DNA of 45,016 nucleotides from Enterovirga sp. (GTDB lineage: Bacteria > Pseudomonadota > Alphaproteobacteria > Rhizobiales > Beijerinckiaceae), in assembly GCF_028290205.1 (NCBI RefSeq), contig NZ_JAQGKF010000135.1, positions 1 through 45,016 on the forward strand. The letters run 5' to 3'. The notes beneath the pieces are model-generated. The model did not search any database. It saw only the letters and a program-made list of their open reading frames with translations, and was not told the DNA's origin. Below, piece by piece: positions 20,719 through 29,523 of the stretch. The position numbers were made by a program, and so were the translations under genes. The stretch's first letter is position 1. Each line of letters opens with the position of its first letter.

Positions 20719-21597
20719 ATGACAGAGGCTGTCCTCGGCGTGATCGGCGGTTCCGGGGTCTACGACCTGCCGGGGCTGGAGGATGTCCGCGAAGAGCGCA
20801 TCGCCTCCCCGTGGGGCGAGCCCTCCGACGCCCTCAGGCTCGGCCGGATCGGCCGCACGCGGGTCGTGTTTCTGCCCCGGCACGGCCGCGGCCATCGCCT
20901 CTCTCCCTCCGACATCCCCTACCGGGCGAATATCGACGTCCTGAAGCGGGCCGGCGTGACCGACCTCGTCTCCGTCTCGGCGTGCGGCTCCTTCCGGGAG
21001 GACCTCCCGCCAGGCCGCTTCGTGCTGGTGGATCAGTTCGTCGACCGCACCTTCCGGCGCGAGACATCCTTCTTCGGCGCAGGCTGCGTGGCGCATGTGT
21101 CGATGGCCCATCCGGTCGGGCCGCGATTGCAGCAGCGTCTCGCCGAAGCGGCGGCCGCCGAGGGAATCGAGGTCTCGGTGGGCGGCACCTACCTGTGTAT
21201 GGAGGGGCCGCAATTCTCCTCGCTCGCCGAATCGCTCGGCTACCGGGCGGCCGGCTACGACGTCATCGGCATGACCAACATGCCGGAGGCCAAACTCGCC
21301 CGCGAGGCCGAGATCACCTATGCGAGCGTCGCCATGGTGACCGACTACGATTGCTGGCACCCGGGGCACGAGGCGGTCGAGGTGTCCGACGTGATCGCGG
21401 TGGCGCGGGCCAATGCTGGCAACGCGGCCCGGCTGCTGGCCCGGCTGGCGCGCGATTTCCCGGCCGAGCACGAGCCCTGCCCGGTCCGGTCGGACCGGGC
21501 CCTCGAACACGCCATCATGACGGCGCCCGGGGCGCGCGACCCCGCCCTGCTGGCCCGGCTCGACGCCGTGGCGGGCCGCGTACTCGGCCGGGCGTGA
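20719..21597 (+). CDS. mtnP: S-methyl-5'-thioadenosine phosphorylase
   Basis: A 292-residue nucleoside phosphorylase of the PNP/MTAP family. It splits methylthioadenosine, a by-product of polyamine and homoserine-lactone synthesis, with phosphate into adenine and methylthioribose-1-phosphate. Visible are the phosphate-binding IGGSGVYDLPG near the N-terminus, LPRHGRGHRLSPSDIPYRAN, the SVSACGSFRED segment, and the substrate-site TYLCMEGPQFSS plus DVIGMTNMPEAKLAREAE. The motif MTNMPE is usual for MTA rather than guanosine enzymes. apt and mtnA follow and use its two products, which supports the assignment. Confidence 0.95.
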   Translation: MTEAVLGVIGGSGVYDLPGLEDVREERIASPWGEPSDALRLGRIGRTRVVFLPRHGRGHRLSPSDIPYRANIDVLKRAGVTDLVSVSACGSFREDLPPGRFVLVDQFVDRTFRRETSFFGAGCVAHVSMAHPVGPRLQQRLAEAAAAEGIEVSVGGTYLCMEGPQFSSLAESLGYRAAGYDVIGMTNMPEAKLAREAEITYASVAMVTDYDCWHPGHEAVEVSDVIAVARANAGNAARLLARLARDFPAEHEPCPVRSDRALEHAIMTAPGARDPALLARLDAVAGRVLGRA

Positions 21598-21604
21598 CGT
21601 TGGC

Positions 21605-21796
21605 TCAGTAGGGCATGCCCCGGAACGGGAGACCCAGCAGGGCCCCGAGAACGGTCGCCAGAAGCCAGAAGATCACGGCCACGATGATGGCGGCTGGAAT
21701 GGCGGCAAGGCTCGCCTTGACCATGAAGGCCACCAGCCGGCCGAACGGGATGTCGATGTCGGTGATGGTCGTGCGATAGGAATTCGGATCGGCCAT
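21605..21796 (-). CDS. Small single-span membrane protein of unknown function
   Basis: A 63-residue protein. After a polar N-terminus ([20 protein letters not shown]) it has one long hydrophobic stretch from about 24 to 53 ([20 protein letters not shown] onward to [12 protein letters not shown]) and ends [13 protein letters not shown] lies 9-12 bases before the ATG at 21796. It is placed between mtnP and apt but on the opposite strand; its start is only 46 bases from that of apt, so the two promoters must overlap. I do not recognise a named family. Small proteins of this shape are frequent in Hyphomicrobiales, but that is recollection, not a search. Confidence 0.7.
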   Translation of the reverse strand: MADPNSYRTTITDIDIPFGRLVAFMVKASLAAIPAAIIVAVIFWLLATVLGALLGLPFRGMPY

Positions 21797-21842
21797 GGAC
21801 GGGCTCCGCGCGCAATGCGTCAGGAGCATATTGGGGGTGGGG

Positions 21843-22385
21843 ATGGAGTCGTCGATGAGGGACCTCAAGGCGGTGGTCCGCACCATCCCGGATTACCCGA
21901 AGCCCGGGATCATGTTCCGGGACATCACGACCCTGCTCGGGGATGCTCGCTCCTTCCGGCGCGCCGTGGACGAGCTCGTGCATCCCTATGCGGGCGGCAA
22001 GGCCGACAAGGTGGCCGGCATCGAGGCACGCGGCTTCATCCTGGGCGGCGCGGTGGCGCACCAGCTCTCGGCCGGCTTCGTGCCCATCCGCAAGAAGGGC
22101 AAGCTGCCCCACACCACCGTCCGGGTCTCGTATCTGCTGGAATACGGCGAGGACGAGGTGGAGATGCATGCCGACGCCCTGGTCGAGGGCGAGCGCGTGA
22201 TCCTGGTCGACGATCTGATCGCCACCGGCGGCACGGCCGGGGCCGCCGTGAAGCTGCTGCGCCAGCTCGGCGCCGAGATCGTGGCCGCCTGTTTCGTGAT
22301 CGACCTGCCCGAGCTCGGCGGGGCCGACAAGCTCAGGGCGGACGGCGTCGAAGTCAGGACCCTGATCAGCTTCGAGGGGCATTGA
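21843..22385 (+). CDS. apt: Adenine phosphoribosyltransferase
   Basis: A 180-residue enzyme (E. coli Apt 183). It converts adenine and PRPP to AMP and so recycles the adenine released by MtnP. The PRPP-binding motif [13 protein letters not shown] is at 119-131, and [20 protein letters not shown] near the N-terminus is diagnostic of Apt. The ATG at 21843 is chosen because it gives the usual short extension before RTIPDYP and follows a G-rich stretch; an ATG at 21855, with GGAG upstream, is possible and would remove four residues. mtnA starts ten bases after its stop. Confidence 0.97.
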   Translation: MESSMRDLKAVVRTIPDYPKPGIMFRDITTLLGDARSFRRAVDELVHPYAGGKADKVAGIEARGFILGGAVAHQLSAGFVPIRKKGKLPHTTVRVSYLLEYGEDEVEMHADALVEGERVILVDDLIATGGTAGAAVKLLRQLGAEIVAACFVIDLPELGGADKLRADGVEVRTLISFEGH

Positions 22386-22395
22386 GGTCCAGCCG

Positions 22396-23490
22396 ATGAA
22401 CGTCGACGGCGTCCCCACCCGCACCATCCGCCTCGGCCAGGACGGCCTGTCGGTGGAGGTGCTCGACCAGACGCGGCTGCCGCACACGGTCGCCTGGCGC
22501 AGGCTGGAGACGGTCGAGGACGCCGCTGTCGCCATCCGGACCATGGTGGTGCGGGGGGCGCCGCTGATCGGCGTCACGGCGGCCTATGGCGTCGCGCTCG
22601 CCATGCGGGAGGACGCGTCCGAGGAGGGGCTGAGCCGGGCCGTCGCGGCACTGGCGGCCACGCGTCCCACGGCCGTCAACCTGCGCTGGGCGCTGGACCG
22701 GATGGCCGCAGCCCTGCGGCGGCCGGACGTGAACGACCGCGTCGCGGCGGCCTATCGGCTCGCCGGGGCCATGGCCGAGGAGGATGTGGAGACCTGCCGG
22801 GCCATCGGCCGGCATGGTGCGGCGCTGATCCGGGCCGCGCACGACCGTACCGGCCGGACGGTGAATGTCCTCACCCATTGCAATGCCGGCTGGCTCGCGG
22901 CGGTGGATTGGGGCACCGCTCTCGCCCCGGTCTACGCTGCGCACGAGGCCGGCGTGCCGATTCATGTCTGGGTGGACGAGACCCGCCCTCGCAACCAGGG
23001 CGCGGCGCTGACGGCCTTCGAGCTCGGCCAGCACGGCGTTCCGCACACCATCGTGGCCGACAATGCCGGCGGCCACTTGATGCAGCACGGCCGCGTCGAT
23101 CTCTGCATCGTCGGGTCGGACCGCACCACGGCAACCGGGGATGTGGCGAACAAGATCGGCACCTACCTGAAGGCGCTCGCGGCCCGCGACAACGGCGTGC
23201 CGTTCTATGCGGCGCTTCCGGCCTCCACCATCGACTGGACGCTCCAGGACGGCGTCGCCGAGATCCCGATCGAGGAGCGCGGCGCCGAGGAGGTGACCCA
23301 CATGACGGGCCGGAGCGCCGCCGGCGATCTCGTCACCGTGCAGGTCTCGGCCCCGGGCAGCCCGGCCGCCAATCCGGCCTTCGACGTGACGCCGGCCCGG
23401 CTGGTCACGGGCATCATCACCGAGCGCGGCATCGCGGCTGCGAGCCGCGACGGTCTGGCGGAGCTGTTCCCGGACGAAGCGGGCCGCTAG
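22396..23490 (+). CDS. mtnA: Methylthioribose-1-phosphate isomerase
   Basis: A 364-residue enzyme of the eIF2B-like isomerase family. It turns methylthioribose-1-phosphate, the other MtnP product, into methylthioribulose-1-phosphate. The substrate loop [15 protein letters not shown], catalytic Cys162 in THCNAG and Asp242 in [19 protein letters not shown] are all present, so it should be active and is not a regulatory eIF2B-like relative. The next enzymes of methionine salvage (MtnB, MtnC, MtnD) or of the alternative aldolase shunts are not in this window. It is convergent with the MaoC-type gene. Confidence 0.95.
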   Translation: MNVDGVPTRTIRLGQDGLSVEVLDQTRLPHTVAWRRLETVEDAAVAIRTMVVRGAPLIGVTAAYGVALAMREDASEEGLSRAVAALAATRPTAVNLRWALDRMAAALRRPDVNDRVAAAYRLAGAMAEEDVETCRAIGRHGAALIRAAHDRTGRTVNVLTHCNAGWLAAVDWGTALAPVYAAHEAGVPIHVWVDETRPRNQGAALTAFELGQHGVPHTIVADNAGGHLMQHGRVDLCIVGSDRTTATGDVANKIGTYLKALAARDNGVPFYAALPASTIDWTLQDGVAEIPIEERGAEEVTHMTGRSAAGDLVTVQVSAPGSPAANPAFDVTPARLVTGIITERGIAAASRDGLAELFPDEAGR

Positions 23491-23521
23491 ACGGGCGGCT
23501 AGACGCCGGCGAGGCGGCGGC

Positions 23522-24532
23522 TCAGCCGGCCCGCATCTGCCACAAGGCCATGCCGGTAAAGGCGAAGACCTTGTCGCCGGCCTCGTTCCAGCCCGCGTTA
23601 CGGCTGGTCACCAGCCCCCAACCCGGGCGGGAGGCGAGGGGGCGGGTTTCGGCCGGTTCGGTTGTGAACCGGATCGTGTCGCCGGCGAAGACCGGCTTCA
23701 GCCATTGCAGGTCGCGCAGGCCCGGCGAAACGCTGGTTCGGGGCCGCCCGCCCGCCGCCGCAATGCGGTCGAGCCGCGCCACGAAGCGGTTCATCCAGGC
23801 CGCGCCGGTGTGCCAGCCCGAGGCGGCGAGCCGGCCGAAGGGCCCGGCGGCCGCGGCCTCGTCCTCGAGGTGGAAGAGCTGCGGGTCGTAGTCCCGGGCG
23901 AAGTCGATGCAGCGCTCGCGCCCGAAATGGTAGGTTCCGAGATCCACCCGTCGGCCGATCTCGATGTCGTCGAGCCAGCGCGGCGCCAGGGCGGGATCCT
24001 CGGGCTCGGGCAGCCTGTCGAGCCGCTCGGGGGCGGCCCGGGCGGCGCCAGCGGTGGCCGGGACGGGGGAGGGCGGGGCCCCGCCGCCGTCGTGCCGGCC
24101 GAACATGCCGATGTGGCGCATGCGCAGCACGGGCGTACCGGCGGCGTCCAGCAATTCGCTCTCGAGCGTCGCAAGGCCCATCTCGGGGCGGCTGCGCGAG
24201 ACGCGGGTGTCCAGGATGCGCTGGCGCAGGCTGAGCACGTCCCCAGCCGCCACGGGGCGCAGCCAGCGCACCTCCTCGACCCCGGGGCCGCCGAGCGAGG
24301 CCGCGCGCAGCAGCCAGGCGTCGCAGAAGAGCCGCATCAGGATCGCGCAGCTATACCAGCCGGAGGCGATCAGCCGGCCGGGCGGGGCCGCGGCGGCGGC
24401 CGCCTCGTCGAGGTGAAAGGGCTGCGGATCGAATTCGCGTGCGAAGGCGACCATGTCGCCGCGCCGCACCGGGACGGCGCCGAAGGACCGGACGGCGCCG
24501 ATCTGCAGGTCCTCGAAGAAGATGTCGGGCAC
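23522..24532 (-). CDS. Double-MaoC (tandem hotdog) dehydratase-like protein
   Basis: A 336-residue protein made of two similar halves. Each has the MaoC hydratase active-site signature: FDPQPFHLDE (Asp35, His40) in the first and YDPQLFHLED (Asp216, His221) in the second, each followed by a GxLxASGWx segment and later a RPVxAGD or KPVFAGD turn. An Ala/Pro/Gly-rich linker (about 148-182) joins them. MaoC proteins hydrate enoyl-CoA thioesters, for example in fatty-acid or polyhydroxyalkanoate metabolism; the substrate is unknown. The gene starts with GTG only six bases after the ychF stop, so it is probably in the same operon. It looks like a fusion of what are usually separate or dimeric MaoC proteins. 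Confidence 0.85.
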   Translation of the reverse strand: MPDIFFEDLQIGAVRSFGAVPVRRGDMVAFAREFDPQPFHLDEAAAAAAPPGRLIASGWYSCAILMRLFCDAWLLRAASLGGPGVEEVRWLRPVAAGDVLSLRQRILDTRVSRSRPEMGLATLESELLDAAGTPVLRMRHIGMFGRHDGGGAPPSPVPATAGAARAAPERLDRLPEPEDPALAPRWLDDIEIGRRVDLGTYHFGRERCIDFARDYDPQLFHLEDEAAAAGPFGRLAASGWHTGAAWMNRFVARLDRIAAAGGRPRTSVSPGLRDLQWLKPVFAGDTIRFTTEPAETRPLASRPGWGLVTSRNAGWNEAGDKVFAFTGMALWQMRAG

Positions 24533-24538
24533 GGCGGG

Positions 24539-25636
24539 TCAGTTCGCGAAGCGGAAATGGAGCACGTCGCCGTCGGCCACCTGGTACTCCTTGCCCTCGA
24601 GCCTGAGCTTGCCGGCGTCGCGCGCGCCGGCCTCGCCCTTGAGGGCCACGTAGTCCGGGTAGGCGATGGTCTCCGCCCGGATGAAGCCCTTTTCGAAATC
24701 GGTATGGATGACGCCCGCGGCCTGGGGCGCGCGCGTGCCCCGGGTGATGGTCCAGGCCCTGGCCTCCTTGGGACCCACGGTGAAGTAGGTGACGAGGCCG
24801 AGCAGGTCGTAGCCGGCCCGGATGACGCGGTTGAGCCCGGGCTCCTCGAGCCCCACGGCTTCCAGGAAGTCGCGCTGCTCGTCCGGCGGCAGCACCGCGA
24901 TCTCGCTCTCGATCTTGGCCGAAACCACAACGGCCTTGGCGCCCTCCTTGGCGGCCCAGTCCATCACCGCCTGCGAGCGGCTGTTGCCGCGGTCGGCGGA
25001 GGCCTCCTCGACGTTGCAGACGTAGAGAACGGGTTTCGAGGTCAGCAGGCCGAGCGAGGCGAACAGGCGCTCCTCGTCCGGCTTGCGGGCCACCAGCCGG
25101 GCCGGCTTGCCCTCGCGCAGCAGCACGAGCGACCTGGCCACGAGGTCCAGCGTCTCCTTGGCCTCCTTGTCGCCCCCCCGCACGCGCTTTTCCAGGGCGA
25201 TGACGCGCCGCTCCAGGCTGTCGAGGTCAGCCAGCATCAGCTCTGTCTCGATCGTCTCGATATCGGCGAGAGGGTGGATGGCACCCTCGACATGGGTGAC
25301 GTCCGGGTCCTCGAAGCAGCGCACGACATGTGCGATCGCATCCACCTCGCGGATATTGGCCAGGAACTGATTGCCGAGCCCCTCGCCCTTGGAAGCGCCC
25401 CGCACGAGGCCGGCGATGTCCACAAAGGTCAGGCGGGTCGGCACGATCTCACGCGAGGCCGCGATCGCGGCCAGCGCGTCCAGCCGGGGATCCGGCACCG
25501 CGACCTCGCCGACATTCGGCTCGATGGTGCAGAACGGGTAGTTCGCGGCCTGGGCGGCCGCCGTCTGGGTGAGGGCATTGAAGAGCGTCGATTTGCCGAC
25601 GTTCGGCAGGCCGACGATGCCGCATTTGAAGCCCAT
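24539..25636 (-). CDS. ychF: Redox-regulated ATPase YchF (Obg family)
   Basis: A 365-residue P-loop protein of universal YchF/Ola1 type, which binds ATP more readily than GTP and associates with ribosomes. Visible are the P-loop GLPNVGKS (9-16), switch [29 protein letters not shown], the long helical insertion (about 120-190), and the C-terminal TGS domain ending [10 protein letters not shown]. The change of the usual G4 motif NKxD to NxxE (CNVEEA here) explains the ATP preference in the family. It follows pth on the same strand with 57 bases between, a pairing seen in many bacteria. Confidence 0.98.
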   Translation of the reverse strand: MGFKCGIVGLPNVGKSTLFNALTQTAAAQAANYPFCTIEPNVGEVAVPDPRLDALAAIAASREIVPTRLTFVDIAGLVRGASKGEGLGNQFLANIREVDAIAHVVRCFEDPDVTHVEGAIHPLADIETIETELMLADLDSLERRVIALEKRVRGGDKEAKETLDLVARSLVLLREGKPARLVARKPDEERLFASLGLLTSKPVLYVCNVEEASADRGNSRSQAVMDWAAKEGAKAVVVSAKIESEIAVLPPDEQRDFLEAVGLEEPGLNRVIRAGYDLLGLVTYFTVGPKEARAWTITRGTRAPQAAGVIHTDFEKGFIRAETIAYPDYVALKGEAGARDAGKLRLEGKEYQVADGDVLHFRFAN

Positions 25637-25693
25637 GGTGCCGGGTCTTTCTCAGGTTGGGCGTCCACTCGGATCGCCGCGCGCCAGGGCGGG

Positions 25694-26263
25694 TCAGGCG
25701 GTCGTCGCCAGATGGACCTTGTTCTGGAAGCCGGCATCGTCGCCCGTGGCGAGGAGCGGCGCGGCCTCCGCCACGGCCCGTAGCAGATCCTCCGCCCACA
25801 GCCGCTCGTCCACCGCGAAATCGCGCAGGACATAGCCGTGGACCAGGTCCTTGTGGCCCGGATGGCCAATGCCGATGCGGACGCGGCGATAATCGTTGCC
25901 GCACAGCGCCGTGATGGACCGTAGGCCGTTGTGACCGGCATTGCCGCCGCCCTGCTTCACCCGGAGCTTGCCGGGTGGCAGGTCGAGCTCGTCGTGGAAC
26001 ACGACCACGTCGGGCAGGGCCAGCTTGAAGAAGCGCAGCGCCTCGCCGACCGCCCGGCCCGAATCGTTCATGAACGTTTCGGGCTTGAGCAGGATCACCT
26101 TCTCGCCGCCGATCACCGCGTCGCTGCTCTGGCCCTGGAAGCGGCGGCGCCAGGGCGCCGCCGCGTGGGCGCGAGCGATCGCGTCCATGGCCATGAAGCC
26201 GACATTGTGCCGGTGCCCGGCATAACGGGAGCCGGGATTTCCGAGTCCGACGAAGAGCCGCAT
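25694..26263 (-). CDS. pth: Peptidyl-tRNA hydrolase
   Basis: A 189-residue enzyme that frees tRNAs from prematurely released peptidyl-tRNA in the cytoplasm. The known active-site residues are in place: Asn9 and His19 in [18 protein letters not shown], Asn66 in KPETFMN, Asp91 in [10 protein letters not shown] and Asn112 in [11 protein letters not shown]. It lies 27 bases after rplY and before ychF; the rplY-pth-ychF order is common in alphaproteobacteria and links ribosome structure with peptidyl-tRNA recycling. Confidence 0.98.
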   Translation of the reverse strand: MRLFVGLGNPGSRYAGHRHNVGFMAMDAIARAHAAAPWRRRFQGQSSDAVIGGEKVILLKPETFMNDSGRAVGEALRFFKLALPDVVVFHDELDLPPGKLRVKQGGGNAGHNGLRSITALCGNDYRRVRIGIGHPGHKDLVHGYVLRDFAVDERLWAEDLLRAVAEAAPLLATGDDAGFQNKVHLATTA

Positions 26264-26290
26264 GGTGGCGACCGGCTGGAGGCCGGCCGA

Positions 26291-26935
26291 CTAGCCCTGC
26301 TTGGCGGCGTCGGATTCGGCCTTGGCCGCCTGGCTGACCGCGGCGTCCTGCGCTTCGGCCTTGGCGCCGAGCCCGGCCGGGGCCGCGATGGTCGCGATGG
26401 TGAAGTCGCGGTCGATGGTCGGCTTCACGCCCGGCGGCAGGGTGACGGCCGAGATATGCACCGAATCGCCCATCTCCACGCCGGACAGGTCAACCTCGAT
26501 CGCCTCCGGGATCTGGTCTGCCGGAGCTTCGACCTCGATCGCATGGCGCACGACGTTGAGCACGCCACCGGCCTTGATGCCGGGCGCCGTGTCCTGGTGC
26601 AGGAAGTGGACCGGCACCTCGACCGTGATGGTCTGGCCGGCGGTGATCCGGAGAAAGTCGACGTGCAGAGGCAGGTCCTTGACCGGGTCCAGGTGGTAGT
26701 CGCGCGGGATGACGCGCGTCTTGCGGCCATCGACCTCGACCTCGAAGATCGTGGTCAGGAAATGGCCGCCGAAAATCAGCAGGCGCATCTCGTTTGCGTC
26801 CAGCGCGATCGGGGCGGGGGCGTCGCCGCCGCCATAGATCACGGCCGGGGTCTGGCCGCTTCGACGCACAGCCCGGGCGGCCCCCTTGCCGACCCGGTCA
26901 CGCGCCACGGCCCTGAGCTCTTTCACAGCACTCAT
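26291..26935 (-). CDS. rplY: Ribosomal protein bL25 (general stress protein CTC type)
   Basis: A 214-residue, two-domain L25/TL5 protein that binds 5S rRNA in the large ribosomal subunit. The N-terminal L25 domain (about 1-95) includes GKGAARAVRRSGQTPAVIYGG and RDYHLDPVKDLPLHVDFLRI; the C-terminal beta-domain (about 96-190) contains GGVLNVVRHAIEVEAPAD and EVDLSGVEMGDSVHIS. An Ala/Lys-rich tail follows, typical of this form. GGAGAG precedes the ATG. The leader holds a terminator-like hairpin (26948-26977) and a promoter lies at 27057-27086, so this gene is probably the head of rplY-pth-ychF-maoC. Confidence 0.97.
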   Translation of the reverse strand: MSAVKELRAVARDRVGKGAARAVRRSGQTPAVIYGGGDAPAPIALDANEMRLLIFGGHFLTTIFEVEVDGRKTRVIPRDYHLDPVKDLPLHVDFLRITAGQTITVEVPVHFLHQDTAPGIKAGGVLNVVRHAIEVEAPADQIPEAIEVDLSGVEMGDSVHISAVTLPPGVKPTIDRDFTIATIAAPAGLGAKAEAQDAAVSQAAKAESDAAKQG

Positions 26936-26947
26936 GGCATCTCTCCG

Positions 26948-26977
26948 AAAAAATCGAAGGCCGCCCCAAAGGCGGCC
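26948..26977 (-). promoter_or_regulatory. Terminator-like hairpin in the rplY leader (possible attenuator)
   Basis: On the minus strand GGCCGCC pairs with GGCGGCC around TTTGG (26959-26977), followed by TTCGATTTTTT (run of six T at 26948-26953), then the rplY ribosome-binding site and ATG. It has the form of an intrinsic terminator but sits inside the leader, just before the coding region, so it is a candidate attenuator. Confidence 0.5.
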
Positions 26978-27056
26978 CTTCCGTCATGCGGTCCCCGGCC
27001 GCGCCGGTCCGCCTCGCCATCCACGGCCTCCAAGGGTGCCGGAACGCGAGCGCGAC

Positions 27057-27086
27057 GCTATAGCGGCAAAGTCTCTTGGGGCGCAA
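27057..27086 (-). promoter_or_regulatory. Predicted sigma-70 promoter of rplY
   Basis: On the minus strand TTGCGC (27081-27086) and TATAGC (27057-27062) are 18 bases apart, upstream of rplY and downstream of the omp terminator. The leader would be about 115 nt and includes the hairpin at 26948-26977. Confidence 0.55.
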
Positions 27087-27100
27087 CATGGCGCCAGCCT

Positions 27101-27136
27101 GGAAAACGCAAACGGCGCGGAGGATTTCCGCGCCGT
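27101..27136 (-). terminator. Intrinsic terminator of the outer-membrane protein gene
   Basis: On the minus strand ACGGCGCGGA and TCCGCGCCGT (27112-27136) form a perfect ten-base-pair stem with loop AATCC, followed by TTGCGTTTTCC. It lies just over 30 bases after the stop of the outer-membrane protein gene. Confidence 0.8.
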
Positions 27137-27167
27137 ATCGTGCCGCCCGGCAAGCCGGGCCGCCGGT

Positions 27168-28025
27168 TCAGTACTTGCGGATCAGGGGCTCGGGCTCGTA
27201 GGCCGGGGCCGCGACACCGCCGCCGAGGGCCCAGCGCATGCCGAGCTTCACGTCGTGCGATTCGAGGTCCTTGACCTTCAGGCCCTGGTAGCTCGCGCCG
27301 CAGAAGCAGTCGATCTGGCCCGTCCGGGTGCTGCCGAAGTTGAGGTAGCGGTACCCCAGTTCCAGCTTCACGTTGGGCGTCACGTCGTAGCCGAGACCGG
27401 CATGGAGAGCCCAGGCGAAGTTGCCCTTGCTCTTGTCCCGCAGAGTGCCCCCGCTCACGCCGACCGGAATGCCCGGGCTGTCGTAGATGTTGAGGGTGGA
27501 GGTCTCGAAATTGTGGAGCCGCTGATAGGCCCAGCCGACGCCCGCGCCGACAAACGGCGTGATGCCGTACCAGCTGCCGAGGTCGACATAGCCGTTGGCC
27601 AGGACCACGGCCGCGGCGTAATCGCCCTTGGTCTTCTCGTGCGAGGTGATCTGGTAGCCGCCGGACGAGAAGGTCTCGCGGTCGCGCACCTGGATGCCGG
27701 TGGAGAAGCGGTATTCACCCGTGACGTCGGCCCGGAACCAGCTGTTGAAGCGGTAGCCGACGCCCCCGCCCGCGAAGGCGCCGGAGCCGAAATCCTCGCC
27801 GAAGAACACGGCGCCCGGGTAGTCGCTGCTTTTGAATTTGCTGCCTTCGTAATGGCTCACCCCCACGTCGCCGCGAAGATACCAGCCGCCGAGATCCTCA
27901 GCGATCGGCTCGTAGGCGGGCATCGGCGGGGGGGGAGGCAGGAGATCAGCCGCCCGCGCCGTCGTCACCGACGTCGCGACCGCGAGAAATCCCGCCACAG
28001 TAGCGTAGACTTTCAAGCTGCCCAT
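27168..28025 (-). CDS. Outer-membrane beta-barrel protein (Omp25/RopB type)
   Basis: A 285-residue exported protein. A signal peptide (MGSLKVYATVAGFLAVATSV, cleaved after ...TARA) is followed by the short proline-rich stretch DLLPPPPPMP and GGWYLRGDVGVSHYEGS. Alternating hydrophobic-polar strands then predict a small, probably eight-stranded barrel. Conserved pieces include FAGGGVGYRFNSWFRADVTGEYR, TPFVGAGVGWAY and VTPNVKLELGYRYLNFGS. It has a Cys-Phe-Cys in an extracellular loop (IDCFCGAS) and ends ...EPLIRKY rather than in Phe. Such proteins are abundant surface proteins of Hyphomicrobiales. TTAA boxes upstream (28101-28128) suggest cell-cycle control by CtrA. Confidence 0.88.
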   Translation of the reverse strand: MGSLKVYATVAGFLAVATSVTTARAADLLPPPPPMPAYEPIAEDLGGWYLRGDVGVSHYEGSKFKSSDYPGAVFFGEDFGSGAFAGGGVGYRFNSWFRADVTGEYRFSTGIQVRDRETFSSGGYQITSHEKTKGDYAAAVVLANGYVDLGSWYGITPFVGAGVGWAYQRLHNFETSTLNIYDSPGIPVGVSGGTLRDKSKGNFAWALHAGLGYDVTPNVKLELGYRYLNFGSTRTGQIDCFCGASYQGLKVKDLESHDVKLGMRWALGGGVAAPAYEPEPLIRKY

Positions 28026-28100
28026 AGCAGGGTCCCTCAGTTCTGGCGCGGCCGATCGCGGGGCTACGCCGGTTGACGGAGGGACCTTCGCAGAGGAGGG

Positions 28101-28128
28101 TTAAGCGGGGCTTAACCTTACCCATTAA
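28101..28128 (-). promoter_or_regulatory. TTAA half-sites resembling CtrA boxes upstream of omp
   Basis: TTAAGCGGGGCTTAACC (28101-28117) matches the CtrA consensus TTAA-N7-TTAA exactly, and a further TTAACC starts at 28125. Three TTAA elements in 28 bases stand out in such GC-rich DNA. They lie about 75-100 bases before the omp ATG, where an activator or repressor could act. Confidence 0.55.
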
Positions 28129-28182
28129 CCTTCACGTTGCTGGACGGGTACGGCGCGAAACAGACTTGTCTCGTGGATGAGA

Positions 28183-29523
28183 TCAGGCCGCTGCCTTCGA
28201 GAGTGCATCCACGACATCGTCCACCACGGCGTTGACCAGGGCCCGGTCGTCACCTTCGGCCATCACGCGGATGACGGGTTCGGTTCCGGAGGCGCGGATC
28301 ACCAATCGGCCCTCCTTGCCCAGGCGCGTCCGGCCCGCCGCGATCGCGGTCACGACCGAGTCGGCGGCCAGCGGCTGGCCGCCGCTGTGGCGGACATTCT
28401 TCAGGATCTGCGGCAACGGCTCAAAACAGTGGCAGATTTCCGAGACCGGCTTGTTCAGCTGCTTCACCACGGAGAGGAGTTGCAGCGCCGCGATCAGGCC
28501 GTCGCCGGTGGTCATGTAATCGGACAGGATGATGTGGCCGGATTGCTCGCCACCGAGGTTGTAGCCGTGCTCGCGCATGTGTTCGAGCACGTAGCGGTCG
28601 CCCACGGCCGTGCGGACGAGATCGAGCCCGATCGAGCCGAGAAAGCGCTCCAGGCCGAGGTTTGACATGATCGTGGCCACGACGCCCGGCTGCGTCAGGC
28701 GGCCGTCCTCGCGCCAGGATCGGGCCACCACGGCCATGAGCTGGTCGCCGTCCACCAGGCGGCCCTTCTCGTCGACGATGATCACCCGGTCGGCGTCGCC
28801 GTCGAGCGCAATGCCGATATCGGCGCGGCGCTCGCGCACCTTCTCGATCAGCGCGGCCGGGGCCGTCGATCCGACGTCGCGGTTGATGTTGAAGCCGTCC
28901 GGCTCGACCCCGATCGCGATCACGTCGGCGCCGAGCTCCCAGAGCGTTTCCGGGGCGACCTTGTAGGCCGCGCCATTGGCGCAATCGACCACGACGCGCA
29001 GCCCTTCCAGGTCGAGCTGCCGGGGCAGCGTGCGCTTGGCGAACTCGATGTAGCGGGCATGCACCGACTCGATGCGCTTGGCCCGGCCGAGCGAATCCGG
29101 CCGAGCCAGCCGCGAGGTCAGCTCGCCGTCCAGCAGCGCCTCGATCTCCTGCTCGGTCTCGTCCGACAGCTTGTAGCCGTCCGGGCCGAAGATCTTGATG
29201 CCGTTGTCTTCGTAGGGATTGTGCGAGGCCGAGATCATGACCCCGAGATCGCACCGCATGGAGCGGGTCAGCATGGCGACGGCCGGCGTCGGCATCGGGC
29301 CGAGCAGCAGCACGTCCATGCCGACCGAGGTGAACCCGGCCACCAGCGCGGTCTCGATCATGTAGCCCGACAGACGCGTGTCCTTGCCAATCACCACCCG
29401 GTGCCGGTGATTGCCGCGCACGAATTGCAGGCCCGCCGCCTGCCCGATCTTGAGCGCCAGCTCGGGCGTGATGACGCCATTGGCCCGCCCACGGACGCCG
29501 TCCGTTCCGAAGTACTTCCTCAT
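28183..29523 (-). CDS. glmM: Phosphoglucosamine mutase
   Basis: A 446-residue enzyme of the alpha-D-phosphohexomutase family. It converts glucosamine-6-phosphate to glucosamine-1-phosphate, leading to UDP-GlcNAc for peptidoglycan and LPS. The N-terminus [15 protein letters not shown] is diagnostic. The phosphoserine is Ser100 in [16 protein letters not shown], the metal loop is DGDADR in the middle and the phosphate-binding [12 protein letters not shown] near the C-terminus. The ATG at 29523, after GAGGGG, gives the canonical start; the frame is open 27 bases further upstream. It is transcribed toward omp, 157 bases apart. Confidence 0.98.
   Translation of the reverse strand: MRKYFGTDGVRGRANGVITPELALKIGQAAGLQFVRGNHRHRVVIGKDTRLSGYMIETALVAGFTSVGMDVLLLGPMPTPAVAMLTRSMRCDLGVMISASHNPYEDNGIKIFGPDGYKLSDETEQEIEALLDGELTSRLARPDSLGRAKRIESVHARYIEFAKRTLPRQLDLEGLRVVVDCANGAAYKVAPETLWELGADVIAIGVEPDGFNINRDVGSTAPAALIEKVRERRADIGIALDGDADRVIIVDEKGRLVDGDQLMAVVARSWREDGRLTQPGVVATIMSNLGLERFLGSIGLDLVRTAVGDRYVLEHMREHGYNLGGEQSGHIILSDYMTTGDGLIAALQLLSVVKQLNKPVSEICHCFEPLPQILKNVRHSGGQPLAADSVVTAIAAGRTRLGKEGRLVIRASGTEPVIRVMAEGDDRALVNAVVDDVVDALSKAAA

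Noticed and set aside
23491-23521. Possible bidirectional terminator between mtnA and the MaoC gene
   Set aside because: The 31-base gap has GC-rich half-repeats, but no stem of useful length followed by T on either strand.
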